A stretch of DNA of 64,000 bases from positions 62,001 through 126,000 of the forward strand of contig NZ_QRVE01000003.1 in the NCBI RefSeq assembly GCF_003462685.1, given 5' to 3'. The stretch's first letter is position 1. Every line of letters starts with the position of its first letter. The notes below the pieces were generated by a model. That model saw only the letters and a list, made by a program, of their open reading frames with translations, was not told the DNA's origin and ran no database searches. The translations under genes were made by a program, and so were the position numbers. This stretch comes from Collinsella sp. AF23-4AC (GTDB lineage: Bacteria > Actinomycetota > Coriobacteriia > Coriobacteriales > Coriobacteriaceae). Positions 31,786 to 39,662 of this stretch are shown here, piece by piece.

Positions 31786-32889
31786 CTAGATGCGGACCGG
31801 CATGACCAGGTACAGGTAGTTGATCTTGTCGTAGGACTTAAAGATGCCCGCCTGCGAGTAGCTCTTGAGCTCCAGCGTGATCTCCTTCTCCTTGGACAGG
31901 GCATTGAGGCAGCCGAAGATGTAGTGGTAGTTGAAGGCGATGGTACCCGACTCGCCCTCGGCCTCGACATCGATCGTCTCCTGCGCAAGGTCCTGGTCAT
32001 TGGAAATGGAGGACAGGCCCATCTGCCCGTTCTCGACATCGATCTCGAACTTGACGGCGGGGTTGGCGCTCGCGATGACGGCCACGCGCTTGAGGGCGGC
32101 GTTAAAGGCGGCGACGTCGATCTTGACGCTCGTCACGCACGAATCGGGGATGAGCTGCTTGTAGTTGGGGTACACGCCCTCGATGCGACGCGACACGTAG
32201 GTGGTGTTGCCGGCCTCGAAGACGACCTGGGTGTCGGTAGCGCCGATCATGATGGTCGCTTGGCTGGCCATGATGTTCAGCGCGTCGTTAAAGGCGTCAG
32301 CCGGAACGTTGAGCTCAAAGGAGCCCTCGAGGGTCGAGGTCTCGACCTGCGTATCGCACACGGCCAAGCGGAAGGAATCGGTCGCTACCAGGCGTACGGT
32401 GTTGTTCTCGACCTTCATGTGCACGCCGCCCAGGATGGGGCGAGCCTTGTCGGTCGAGGTGACGCGCCACACGCGGCCGACCATTTCGGACAAGACATCG
32501 GTCGGCAGCTCCACGGCACTCTCGATGGCATAGGCCGGAAACTCGGGGAAGTCATTGGCATCGAGCGTGTTCAGGCGGAAAGAGCTCTTCTCGCAACCAA
32601 TCAGCACCTGGCGCTCGGACAGCTCAAAGGTAACCGGGGCATCGGGGAGGGTCTTGGTGATATTGGAGAGCATCTTACAGGGAATAACCATCTCGCCCTC
32701 TTCTTCGACATGCGCCGCGATGCGATGACGGATCGAGATAGTGTAGTTAGAGGTCTGGAATTCCAAGATGCCGTCTTGGGCCTTAACGAGCACGCCCGAC
32801 AGGATGGGAAGGGTGGATGCCGAAGCGACACCCTTCATAACGACGCCGATGGCTTGTGTAAGCGAGCTCTGGCTGACGGTGAACTTCAT
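31786..32889 (-). CDS. dnaN: DNA polymerase III beta sliding clamp
   Basis: 367 residues, three clamp domains of about 120 residues. MKFTVSQSSLTQAIGVVMKGVASASTLPILSGVLV at the start, PEFPAYA in the middle and YLVMPVRI at the end are typical. ATG at 32889 behind AAAGG. Follows dnaA after a 238-bp spacer that carries DnaA-box-like sequence. Confidence 0.97.
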   Translation of the reverse strand: MKFTVSQSSLTQAIGVVMKGVASASTLPILSGVLVKAQDGILEFQTSNYTISIRHRIAAHVEEEGEMVIPCKMLSNITKTLPDAPVTFELSERQVLIGCEKSSFRLNTLDANDFPEFPAYAIESAVELPTDVLSEMVGRVWRVTSTDKARPILGGVHMKVENNTVRLVATDSFRLAVCDTQVETSTLEGSFELNVPADAFNDALNIMASQATIMIGATDTQVVFEAGNTTYVSRRIEGVYPNYKQLIPDSCVTSVKIDVAAFNAALKRVAVIASANPAVKFEIDVENGQMGLSSISNDQDLAQETIDVEAEGESGTIAFNYHYIFGCLNALSKEKEITLELKSYSQAGIFKSYDKINYLYLVMPVRI

Positions 32890-33127
32890 CTTTTAATACC
32901 TTTCTATAGATATAAATATCTTAATAATAGTAATAGCACTGACGAAACTGTTGATTACTCCCAAAGACGCAGGTCAGACCAAGAAAGAGAATCGACAGCA
33001 ACCTGTGTGCAACAGGGGTGGTTTTCCACGTTCAAAACCTGCGCAAAACTTTTCATCACCGCGGGTTGGGTTTTAGACACCTTATGCCCGTGGTTTCGAC
33101 AAGTTTTCAACAGGTGTCTCTATTTCC
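32890..33127. other. dnaA-dnaN spacer with DnaA-box-like sites (part of the origin region)
   Basis: AT-rich for this genome. TTTTCAACA (33104-33112) within the 14-mer AGTTTTCAACAGGT and TTTTCCACG (33022-33030) resemble the DnaA box TTATCCACA. The same 14-mer recurs twice on the other strand between dnaA's operon and rpmH (36302-36315, 36355-36368). Confidence 0.6.
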
Positions 33128-34852
33128 CTATGAGCGCAGTGTAATTTTATCGCGCAGCGACTTGAGGTCTTCGGTGACGGTGCGGTCTTCCTGGATCATC
33201 TTCTGGACCTTTTTGTAACTCGTGCTGACGGTCGAGTGGTTGCGGTTGCCAAATTCGGCGCCCACCGCCGTGGTCGTCATCTCGCACATCTCGATGGCCA
33301 GGTAGATAGCGATATGGCGTGCTTTGGCGATATTGGCGTTGCGACGCGGGCCGATGAGCTCCTCGTGCGTCACGCCGTACTGCTCTTCGATGACGGACTG
33401 AACCGTCTGGACGTTGATCTTTTTGGCCGATGTGTCAAAGTACTGGCTGGCGATGGCGTCGATATCGTCAAAGGTGAGCTCCCCGCCCTCGCGCTCGCGG
33501 TCGCCCGCCTCGCCGGCGCAGCGCTCGCAAAAGCTCTCGAGTTCGCGGATGTTGGTGCCCGAGACCTCGGCCATGTGTTTAAAGTGCTCGTCGGTTAGGT
33601 GCCCGCCGTCGCCCCCATAGGCCGCCAGCAGCGAGTCGTCGCCTGCCTCGGGAGCGGCGACGATGGTGTTCTCGTAATAGCGCTGCAAGATCTTGTATTT
33701 CATTTCGTAGCTGGGCTCTGCGACCAGGCAGAGCATGCCGGCGTTGAAGCGGCTGGTTAGACGCTCGTCCATGCTCAGGTCCTTGGGGGCGCGGTCTGCC
33801 GCGATGACGACCTTCTTGTTGTTGCGGATGAACTCGTCCATGAGCTGGAAAAAGTAGTCCACGCTCGCGCGCTTGCCGATGATGTTTTGGATGTCGTCGA
33901 TGATGAGCACGTCCACGCCGTGGTACGCCTGCATGATGGGGGCGTTGCTCTTCTTTTGGCGGTCGAACTCGGTCATCAGGTCGTCCAGATATGCCTGGGA
34001 GTTGGCATACTTGACCTTGATCTCGGGCGACTTTTCGGCGAGCTCGTTTTTGATGGCAAGCAGCAGGTGCGTCTTGCCCAGGCCCGATTTGCCGTAGATG
34101 AACAGTGATGTGCACGTGCCCCGCTCGTCCGCGAGGGCGGCAAACTTGAGTGCCGAGCGATAGGCATGGCTGTTCTCGGGGCCGTAGACAAAGTTCTCAA
34201 AGGTAAATTTTGAGTTCGCGGCGAGCGGGGCTCCATCCGTATTCTGTTCGGCCGGCGCGGTCGGTGCTGGCATGGGTGAAGCGGGGGTCGCAGCTTGCGT
34301 GGATTTAGTTGGCGCTCCGCCCTTCATCTGGTTCATCATGCGACGAAAATCATCGGCCGAGAGCGTGTTCTTGATTGCAATGCCCGAATCCGCGCCCGTC
34401 GTTGCGTCGTGAGCGATGGGCATGTGCGTGACGGGTGCGTTCGTTGACGTCGCCGCCGCGGTCGGCAACGGTGCCATGGTTTCACGGGAAACATCGCTGT
34501 GCTGGTGCCCGATTGTCGGCACGTCGCCTGCGGAGGCCGGCGCCGCCGGGGAAGCAGCGGGGGCCGTGGCGGGCGCCGTCGCGGCAGCGGATTCCGTCGC
34601 GGCGCCTTGCGGTGCCACGATGTCGAGCGCAATCGGTGCAAAGGCGATTTCTTCCAGATAGGCCTCAATGGTCGGCTGATGCTTTTTGAGCTGCGCGATG
34701 GCAAAGCGCGAGGGGGCCTCGATCGTGAGCGTATCTTCGGTCAGGCTTATGGCGCGCGATTGCCCCAGCATGTTGATGAGGCGTGCATCTTGGCCGTCGC
34801 GCTGGCAAAAGGCGATGGCATCCCCCAGGATGATGCTTGCTTCCTCGTCCAC
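33128..34852 (-). CDS. dnaA: Chromosomal replication initiator DnaA
   Basis: 574 residues, longer than the usual 450-500 owing to an Ala/Pro/Thr-rich domain II (about 80-214). AAA+ domain: Walker A GKSGLGKTH (254-262), Walker B DVLIIDDIQN. Domain IV holds GPRRNANIAKARHIAIYLAIEM and the box-binding GNRNHSTVSTSYKKV. GTG start at 34852 behind GGGAGAG, 15 nt after the GHKL gene. The linker residues DVSRET (120-125) are encoded by a parS-like sequence at 34478-34493. Confidence 0.97.
   Translation of the reverse strand: MDEEASIILGDAIAFCQRDGQDARLINMLGQSRAISLTEDTLTIEAPSRFAIAQLKKHQPTIEAYLEEIAFAPIALDIVAPQGAATESAAATAPATAPAASPAAPASAGDVPTIGHQHSDVSRETMAPLPTAAATSTNAPVTHMPIAHDATTGADSGIAIKNTLSADDFRRMMNQMKGGAPTKSTQAATPASPMPAPTAPAEQNTDGAPLAANSKFTFENFVYGPENSHAYRSALKFAALADERGTCTSLFIYGKSGLGKTHLLLAIKNELAEKSPEIKVKYANSQAYLDDLMTEFDRQKKSNAPIMQAYHGVDVLIIDDIQNIIGKRASVDYFFQLMDEFIRNNKKVVIAADRAPKDLSMDERLTSRFNAGMLCLVAEPSYEMKYKILQRYYENTIVAAPEAGDDSLLAAYGGDGGHLTDEHFKHMAEVSGTNIRELESFCERCAGEAGDREREGGELTFDDIDAIASQYFDTSAKKINVQTVQSVIEEQYGVTHEELIGPRRNANIAKARHIAIYLAIEMCEMTTTAVGAEFGNRNHSTVSTSYKKVQKMIQEDRTVTEDLKSLRDKITLRS
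34478..34493. promoter_or_regulatory. Degenerate parS inside dnaA
   Basis: GGTTTCACGGGAAACA differs from TGTTTCACGTGAAACA at 2 of 16 positions. It encodes VSRET in the DnaA linker, where protein constraint should be weak. Confidence 0.5.
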
Positions 34853-34867
34853 TGTCTCTCCCGTTCT

Positions 34868-36220
34868 TTAGCTCTGAGCTCGCACGCGAGCGGCGCCGAG
34901 TTCGGTCAGATGGTATTTCTGGCCATGCTTGATGACCAAGCCGGCCTGCGCCAAGTCATTGAGCGTGCGTGACCAAGTGGGGGCCGAGTTTCCAAACGCC
35001 CTCGCCAGATCGGTTGCACCGCACGCTTGATTTTGCGCCAGATAGCCCAGCGCGGCGTTGCCGCGATCGCTTACGAACACGTCCGACTGTGGCTGCGCAT
35101 ACTGATTTGCTGCATTAGGATACATCATTTGAGCTGCTGATTGTTGAGAACTCTGCATCGGCGGCATTTGCTGTTGAAAACTTTGAGGCCACTGTTGGTA
35201 AGGCTGCGGAGTCATCTGCTGGGCCCAGGGGTTGTACTGCTGCTGCGGCATCTGCTGGTACGGCTGCTGATATCCCTGCTGGTACTGCTGTGGGAACTGC
35301 TGGCCATACCCCAGTGGCGGCATCTGCTGATATGGATATCCCTGTTGGTACGGCTGATATCCCATTTGCTGGCCACCCGGTGCCCCCGTCGCCTGCTGCA
35401 TTGCTGCTGCATCCTGATCCGCCAGCGGCATGGCCTCTGGCACGTTTGGCGGCATCGACATCGACGCCGCCTGGGACTCTTGTGTAGGAAGCATTCCGGG
35501 CTGCTGCATCTGTCCCACGCGGGGCTGCATCTGTTGCGTTGCCATGGGCTGCTGCGCAAAAGCTCCCGGCAGGGGATATGCGGGCTGCTCCGTCTCGGGC
35601 CGCACGGCAGCACCGCGCCCGCCGGCGCGTTCGATTTCCTGCACGCGTTTAGGATCCAGGCTTACCGTAACCACGGTGCCGTTGCCCATGTTGTCCTCGA
35701 TGGACACGGCCCCGCCGGCGTTTTCCAAATACTCCTGCACCATGGGAAACCCTGCTCCGGTTCCACGGATATAGCGCTTCATCTTGCTGTTTGCGCTGGT
35801 AACGCCAAAGTCGAAAGCGCGCTCCTTGTCGTCGATGCCGGGTCCTTGATCAGCAAAGCGGATGGTGTCTCCGCCGTCCAGAATCGAGATGATGGGCTCG
35901 GCAAAGTGCGCGTGGATAAAGTTTTCGACAATCTCGCGGATGACCATGAGCGAGATATGGCCACCTTGTTCTTTCATGCACTGGTAGACGGTGTTGGTCG
36001 TCTCTTCCAAATACGTGCGGACATCTTGCGGATCAATGACGATCACACGCGGTGTCGACAGCATGTCGTCATAGACGGCGATGCGCGCGGCGTACATGGC
36101 TTTTGGCGCCTGCGTGGTCGTCTGCTCGCCTTCGTCACGCTCTTCGCGCACGCCGGTGATGTGCTCGTTGTCGGGTGCCGGGTCTCCGGAATCGACCATG
36201 GTGTAAAAGTCGTCAGACAT
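34868..36220 (-). CDS. GHKL ATPase with Gln/Pro-rich linker and C-terminal winged helix, first gene of the dnaA operon
   Basis: 450 residues. Residues 45-190 are a histidine-kinase-like ATPase: N box REIVENFIHAHF (Asn100), G1 DQGPGI (Asp124), G2 RGTGAGFPMV (152-161), as in anti-sigma factors and sensor kinases, but with no HisKA or sensor domain. Residues about 220-380 are low complexity, dominated by Gln, Pro, Tyr, Met and Gly (repeated YQQ/QQM units). Residues 387-445 look like a winged helix: LGYLAQNQACGATDLARAFG, TLNDLAQAGLVIKHGQKYHLTELG. Encoded 15 nt ahead of dnaA on the same strand, so co-expressed with it. Function unknown; a DNA-binding ATP-dependent regulator of initiation is my inference. 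ATG at 36220 has only a weak site. Confidence 0.82.
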   Translation of the reverse strand: MSDDFYTMVDSGDPAPDNEHITGVREERDEGEQTTTQAPKAMYAARIAVYDDMLSTPRVIVIDPQDVRTYLEETTNTVYQCMKEQGGHISLMVIREIVENFIHAHFAEPIISILDGGDTIRFADQGPGIDDKERAFDFGVTSANSKMKRYIRGTGAGFPMVQEYLENAGGAVSIEDNMGNGTVVTVSLDPKRVQEIERAGGRGAAVRPETEQPAYPLPGAFAQQPMATQQMQPRVGQMQQPGMLPTQESQAASMSMPPNVPEAMPLADQDAAAMQQATGAPGGQQMGYQPYQQGYPYQQMPPLGYGQQFPQQYQQGYQQPYQQMPQQQYNPWAQQMTPQPYQQWPQSFQQQMPPMQSSQQSAAQMMYPNAANQYAQPQSDVFVSDRGNAALGYLAQNQACGATDLARAFGNSAPTWSRTLNDLAQAGLVIKHGQKYHLTELGAARVRAQS

Positions 36221-36463
36221 GCCGCTCGCAATCTTTCAAAAGGTTTCGAACAAATAGTAGCTCACCGTGCAATGTTTCTCATCTTTCGACAACTTTTCAA
36301 AACCTGTTGAAAACTTTGGAAAACGGACGAAAAGTTCTCAACATTGCCAACATGACCTGTTGAAAACTCGATGAAATATCGTGAAAAGTTGCCATGCACC
36401 GCTAAATCGAGCTCGGCTTATGGGGGAACCGTGTGAACTGCGCAACCTTTTACCTTTGATTTC
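36221..36463. other. Candidate oriC: spacer between the dnaA operon and rpmH
   Basis: About 240 bp without a gene, AT-rich. Two copies of ACCTGTTGAAAACT (36302-36315, 36355-36368), each with the 9-mer TGTTGAAAA, plus relaxed relatives (AACTTTTCAA, GAAAAGTT). TTTCGACAACTTTTCAA at 36285 mirrors TTTCGACAAGTTTTCAA near dnaN. Transcription diverges from here. Confidence 0.65.
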
Positions 36464-36493
36464 TTGACATTTGAACATTGATTTCCCTACAAT
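36464..36493 (+). promoter_or_regulatory. Promoter of rpmH-rnpA-yidD-yidC
   Basis: -35 TTGACA (36464-36469), 18-nt spacer, -10 TACAAT (36488-36493). Leader of about 65 nt to rpmH. Confidence 0.8.
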
Positions 36494-36565
36494 CTTCAAG
36501 CTCACGTGTCTATATCTGCGTCCGCGCCCCCGCGGACACTCGAAATGCAGCAGGAGGAACTTAAG

Positions 36566-36700
36566 ATGAAGCGTACGTATCAGCCTAATAAGCGTAAGCG
36601 TGCCAAGACCCATGGCTTCCGTGCCCGTATGGCCACTAAGGGTGGTCGTGCCGTGCTCGCCCGTCGTCGCGCCAAGGGCCGCAAGCGTCTCACTGTCTAG
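36566..36700 (+). CDS. rpmH: 50S ribosomal protein L34
   Basis: 44 residues: [20 protein letters not shown]..., the entire family consensus including RMATKGGR and [17 protein letters not shown] lies upstream of the ATG at 36566; longer readings have no support. Next to the origin, as in most bacteria. Confidence 0.98.
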   Translation: MKRTYQPNKRKRAKTHGFRARMATKGGRAVLARRRAKGRKRLTV

Positions 36701-36720
36701 CAGCGATACACACATCTCGC

Positions 36721-37059
36721 ATGAAGACTATTAAGTCTCGGCAAGATTTCGAGCATGTGTTCAGTCAGGGGCGTCGTTTCAATCACCCTCTGATTCGAAT
36801 GACCATATGTGAATCGGTTGGCGAAGGCGACTCCGGAAGGGTCGCCTTCGTTGGTGCTAAACGGCTCGGTTGTGCTGTCGTGCGCAACCGTTCTAAGCGT
36901 GTGATGCGCGAGGCCGCCCGCAGCTGTGGATTTCCCGTTGCGGGTTATGACATCATCTTGTTCGCAACTCCCAAGACGAGGGTTTCTTCGCCTCAGGAGA
37001 TGGACAATGCATTGCGTTCGCTTATGAAACGCGCCGGCGTTGCCGGGGAGGAGCGATGA
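36721..37059 (+). CDS. rnpA: Ribonuclease P protein component
   Basis: 112 residues. Helps the RNase P RNA mature tRNA 5' ends. The signature VVRNRSKRVMREAAR (about 53-67, RNR motif) is present. ATG at 36721, 20 nt after rpmH; the last 4 nt overlap yidD. Confidence 0.96.
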   Translation: MKTIKSRQDFEHVFSQGRRFNHPLIRMTICESVGEGDSGRVAFVGAKRLGCAVVRNRSKRVMREAARSCGFPVAGYDIILFATPKTRVSSPQEMDNALRSLMKRAGVAGEER

Positions 37060-37280
37060 GCAATCACGTTTTGCGACGTGTTGCCATCGCTCCTATTCGC
37101 ATATATCAACAGGTTATTTCGCCCTTATTGCCTGACGCCTGCATTTATTACCCAACGTGCTCGCAATACGCCGTCCAGGCGATTGAGAAGTACGGTGTTT
37201 TGAGAGGCTGCTGGCTTGCCGTGAGGCGCATCGCTCGCTGCAATCCCCTGCACGTCGGCGGTTATGACCCTGTGCCCTAG
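37056..37280 (+). CDS. yidD: Membrane protein insertion efficiency factor YidD
   Basis: 74 residues. YQQVISPLLPDACIYYPTCSQYAVQAIEKYGVLRGCWLAVRRIARCNPLHVGGYDPVP is the family, with the conserved PTCSxYA and CNP Cys residues. Start overlaps the rnpA stop (ATGA) and yidC follows after 29 nt. Confidence 0.95.
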   Translation: MSNHVLRRVAIAPIRIYQQVISPLLPDACIYYPTCSQYAVQAIEKYGVLRGCWLAVRRIARCNPLHVGGYDPVP

Positions 37281-37309
37281 CGGGCACTCGCTATCGGAGG
37301 AAAACTTAC

Positions 37310-38080
37310 ATGTGGGATTGGATCGTTAACATCCTTTTCGAGCTGCTCAAGCTCATCCAGACCTTTGCGGTCGACTGGGGCCTGTCCATCATCATCCTGG
37401 TGGTCATCATCCGTCTGCTGCTGACGCCGCTTATGCTCAAGTCGACTAAGTCGACGGCACGCATGCAGGTGCTGCAGCCCAAGATGCTCGAGATCCAGGA
37501 GCGCTATGCCGACGATCCCCAGCGTCAGGCCGAGGAAATGCAGAAGTTCTACAGCGAGAACAAGTTCAACCCGATGGCTGGTTGTCTGCCGCTGTTGATT
37601 CAGATGCCTGTCCTGTTCGCCCTATTTACGCTGCTGCGTAACCTGCCGGACTACTTTAACGACGGCACGTTCTCGTTCTTTAATATTCTGCCCGACCTGA
37701 CCACCACGCCGAGTGCCTCCTTTGCCGATGGCTTTATGGTCGCGCTGCCTGCGCTGGTCTGCCTGATCCTGTTCGCTGTCCTGACCCTGATTCCGCAGCT
37801 CTATATGTCGCGCAACCAGACCGGCCAGCAGGCTCAGAGCATGCGTATGATGGCCGTTGTCATGACGGTCATGATGCTTTGGATGGGCTGGAGCCTTCCC
37901 GTTGGTGTTCTGCTGTACTACGACGTCTCGTCTGCTTGGCAGGTTATCCAGCAGATTTTTGTGACGCAGAAGGTCATCGACAAGGCGAAGGCCGATGAGG
38001 AGGAGCGCCTTAAGAACGCGCCGCTGCAGGTTGAGGTCACTCGTCGCGAGAAGAAGCCGCGCCCGCACAAGAAGAAGTAG
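37310..38080 (+). CDS. yidC: Membrane protein insertase YidC/OxaI
   Basis: 256 residues, the short Gram-positive form. The conserved core RLLLTPLMLKSTKSTARMQVLQPKMLEIQERY... and NPMAGCLPLLIQMPVLFALFTLL is present. Five membrane segments and a basic tail (RREKKPRPHKKK) that probably binds ribosomes. No lipoprotein Cys in the signal-like start. ATG at 37310 behind GGAGG. Confidence 0.95.
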   Translation: MWDWIVNILFELLKLIQTFAVDWGLSIIILVVIIRLLLTPLMLKSTKSTARMQVLQPKMLEIQERYADDPQRQAEEMQKFYSENKFNPMAGCLPLLIQMPVLFALFTLLRNLPDYFNDGTFSFFNILPDLTTTPSASFADGFMVALPALVCLILFAVLTLIPQLYMSRNQTGQQAQSMRMMAVVMTVMMLWMGWSLPVGVLLYYDVSSAWQVIQQIFVTQKVIDKAKADEEERLKNAPLQVEVTRREKKPRPHKKK

Positions 38081-38124
38081 CGGGATATCAATCTTATTTA
38101 GGTACCTAACTTTTGGAGTACGTT

Positions 38125-38694
38125 ATGTCTGAAGAGATCATCGAGGATATGCTTGAGGAGGTTGCCCCGCAGGTCGCGGGCGATTATCCCGAGATTGCAC
38201 AGCGCTACAAGGCCGGTGAAGAGCTGACCGACGAGGAACTCGACACCATTGCCGATGTCGCGATTTCCATCCTGCGTTCCATCCTTTCGCACTTCGATGC
38301 CGCCAACTCTCCTATCGATGAGTATGAGGGCGACGAGGGTGAGCTGATTCTGGATGTAACGGCTCCCGACCTTGCTGTTCTCATTGGCCGTCATGGTCGC
38401 ACCCTTGATGCCCTTCAGGTTATGTTCTCTTTGCTAGTGAGCCGCAAGCTTGGCTTTAGGTATCCGGTTGTAGTGGACGTCGAGGGATACAAGAGCCGCC
38501 GTCAGGACAAGGTTGCCTCCATGGCTCAGTCTGCAGCCGAGCGTGCCATCCGCACTCATAAGAGTGTTTCGCTTCCGCCCATGAATGCCTATGAGCGTCG
38601 ACTGGTTCACATTGCACTTCGTGGCAATGATGCCGTCGATACTCATTCTGAGGGTTCTGACCCTGATCGCCATGTGGTGATTGTTGCTCGATAA
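38125..38694 (+). CDS. jag: KH-R3H RNA-binding protein (Jag/KhpB-like)
   Basis: 189 residues. KH domain with the GxxG loop IGRHGRTLDALQ (about 92-103), then an R3H domain RRLVHIALRGNDAVDTHSEG (about 157-176). The N-terminal Jag_N domain of Firmicutes is absent; an acidic helical stretch replaces it. ATG at 38125 behind GGAG. Ended by a strong terminator. Confidence 0.93.
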   Translation: MSEEIIEDMLEEVAPQVAGDYPEIAQRYKAGEELTDEELDTIADVAISILRSILSHFDAANSPIDEYEGDEGELILDVTAPDLAVLIGRHGRTLDALQVMFSLLVSRKLGFRYPVVVDVEGYKSRRQDKVASMAQSAAERAIRTHKSVSLPPMNAYERRLVHIALRGNDAVDTHSEGSDPDRHVVIVAR

Positions 38695-38713
38695 TCTGCT
38701 CGAGCTTATGCTA

Positions 38714-38745
38714 AGGGGACGTGGTTTCCACGTCCCCTTTTTTTG
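38714..38745 (+). terminator. Terminator behind jag
   Basis: GGGGACGTGG pairs perfectly with CCACGTCCCC around 3 nt, followed by TTTTTTTG. It shows that rsmG starts later than its longest reading. Confidence 0.92.
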
Positions 38746-38790
38746 TCAAAAGTTCTCGATACACTGATTTTTGTCAGAAAGGAGCTTTCG

Positions 38791-39528
38791 TTGTTAGTAC
38801 TTACTGATCAGCAAGCTGACGAGATGTTGACTCGTCTAACTTCCTATTGCAAAGAGTATTCCTTGAGCGTATCTGATGTTGAGCTGAGGAAATGTATTCA
38901 GCATTTGGATTTGGTTCTGGAAACAAATAAGACAACTAATCTCACCCGTATTCTTAACGTAGAAGATGCTGCGGTACTTCATATCCTCGACTCACTTGTT
39001 TTGCTCCCCTATATCAATAAGGCTCCTGAGGGAGCTTTGCTCGATATGGGGACAGGTGCGGGCTTCCCTGGTATTCCGTTAACCATAACCACGCATCGTA
39101 AAGCTACTTATATTGACTCTGTTGGTAAGAAGGTTGATGCCGTCAATTCTTTTGTTCATGCTCTTGGGTTGAAACATGCTCATGCGATTCATGATCGCCT
39201 TGAAGAATATGCTCGAAGCCATAAGAAGCAGTTTTCTGTCGTAACCGCCCGCGCACTTGCCCCTCTACCGATTCTTGTTGAGTATGCGGCTCCGTTCCTC
39301 AAGGATGGAGGTCTATTTGTTATCACCAAGGGTAATCCTTCGGATGAGGAGCTAGTTTCCGGCATGTCGGCAGCTAAGATTTGCGGCTTCACTTTGCTTC
39401 TTAATGACGCAATCGATTTGCCTGAGGGCTTGGGCCACAGGGAGTTCATTGTTCTCAAGAAGAGTCATCCAGCATCCGTTTCATTGCCTCGTGCAAATGG
39501 CATGGCTAAGAAGAATCCGCTTGCCTAG
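38791..39528 (+). CDS. rsmG: 16S rRNA (guanine527-N7)-methyltransferase
   Basis: 245 residues from the TTG at 38791, which has AGAAAGGAG 6 nt upstream; a TTG at 38743 lies in the jag terminator's T-run and is excluded. SAM-binding motif LLDMGTGAGFPGIPL, then NLTRILN and VTARALAPL. The codon use shifts to A/T-rich here and stays so through parB. The first parS begins 2 nt after its stop codon. Confidence 0.93.
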   Translation: MLVLTDQQADEMLTRLTSYCKEYSLSVSDVELRKCIQHLDLVLETNKTTNLTRILNVEDAAVLHILDSLVLLPYINKAPEGALLDMGTGAGFPGIPLTITTHRKATYIDSVGKKVDAVNSFVHALGLKHAHAIHDRLEEYARSHKKQFSVVTARALAPLPILVEYAAPFLKDGGLFVITKGNPSDEELVSGMSAAKICGFTLLLNDAIDLPEGLGHREFIVLKKSHPASVSLPRANGMAKKNPLA

Positions 39529-39529
39529 A

Positions 39530-39545
39530 TGTTTCACGTGAAACA
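39530..39545. promoter_or_regulatory. parS site 1
   Basis: Perfect 16-bp palindrome TGTTTCACGTGAAACA, the ParB-binding consensus. Confidence 0.95.
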
Positions 39546-39568
39546 TAATGGATACTAACAACTTGCAA

Positions 39569-39584
39569 TGTTTCACGTGAAACA
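39569..39584. promoter_or_regulatory. parS site 2
   Basis: Second perfect TGTTTCACGTGAAACA, 39 bp after the first (start to start). Confidence 0.95.
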
Positions 39585-39607
39585 TGGCGGTTGATATCGA
39601 ATCGGAA

Positions 39608-39623
39608 TGTTTCACGTGAAACA
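39608..39623. promoter_or_regulatory. parS site 3
   Basis: Third perfect TGTTTCACGTGAAACA, again exactly 39 bp from the previous one. It lies 40 nt before parA, so ParB loading may also affect parAB expression. Confidence 0.95.
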
Positions 39624-39662
39624 TCCTCCGTTTGACAGCTTTAATACACACCAGGAGGGACC

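Noticed and set aside
36566..36700. A longer rpmH reading from 36506
   Set aside because: L34 starts at MKRTYQP with a good ribosome binding site; the upstream codons are leader.
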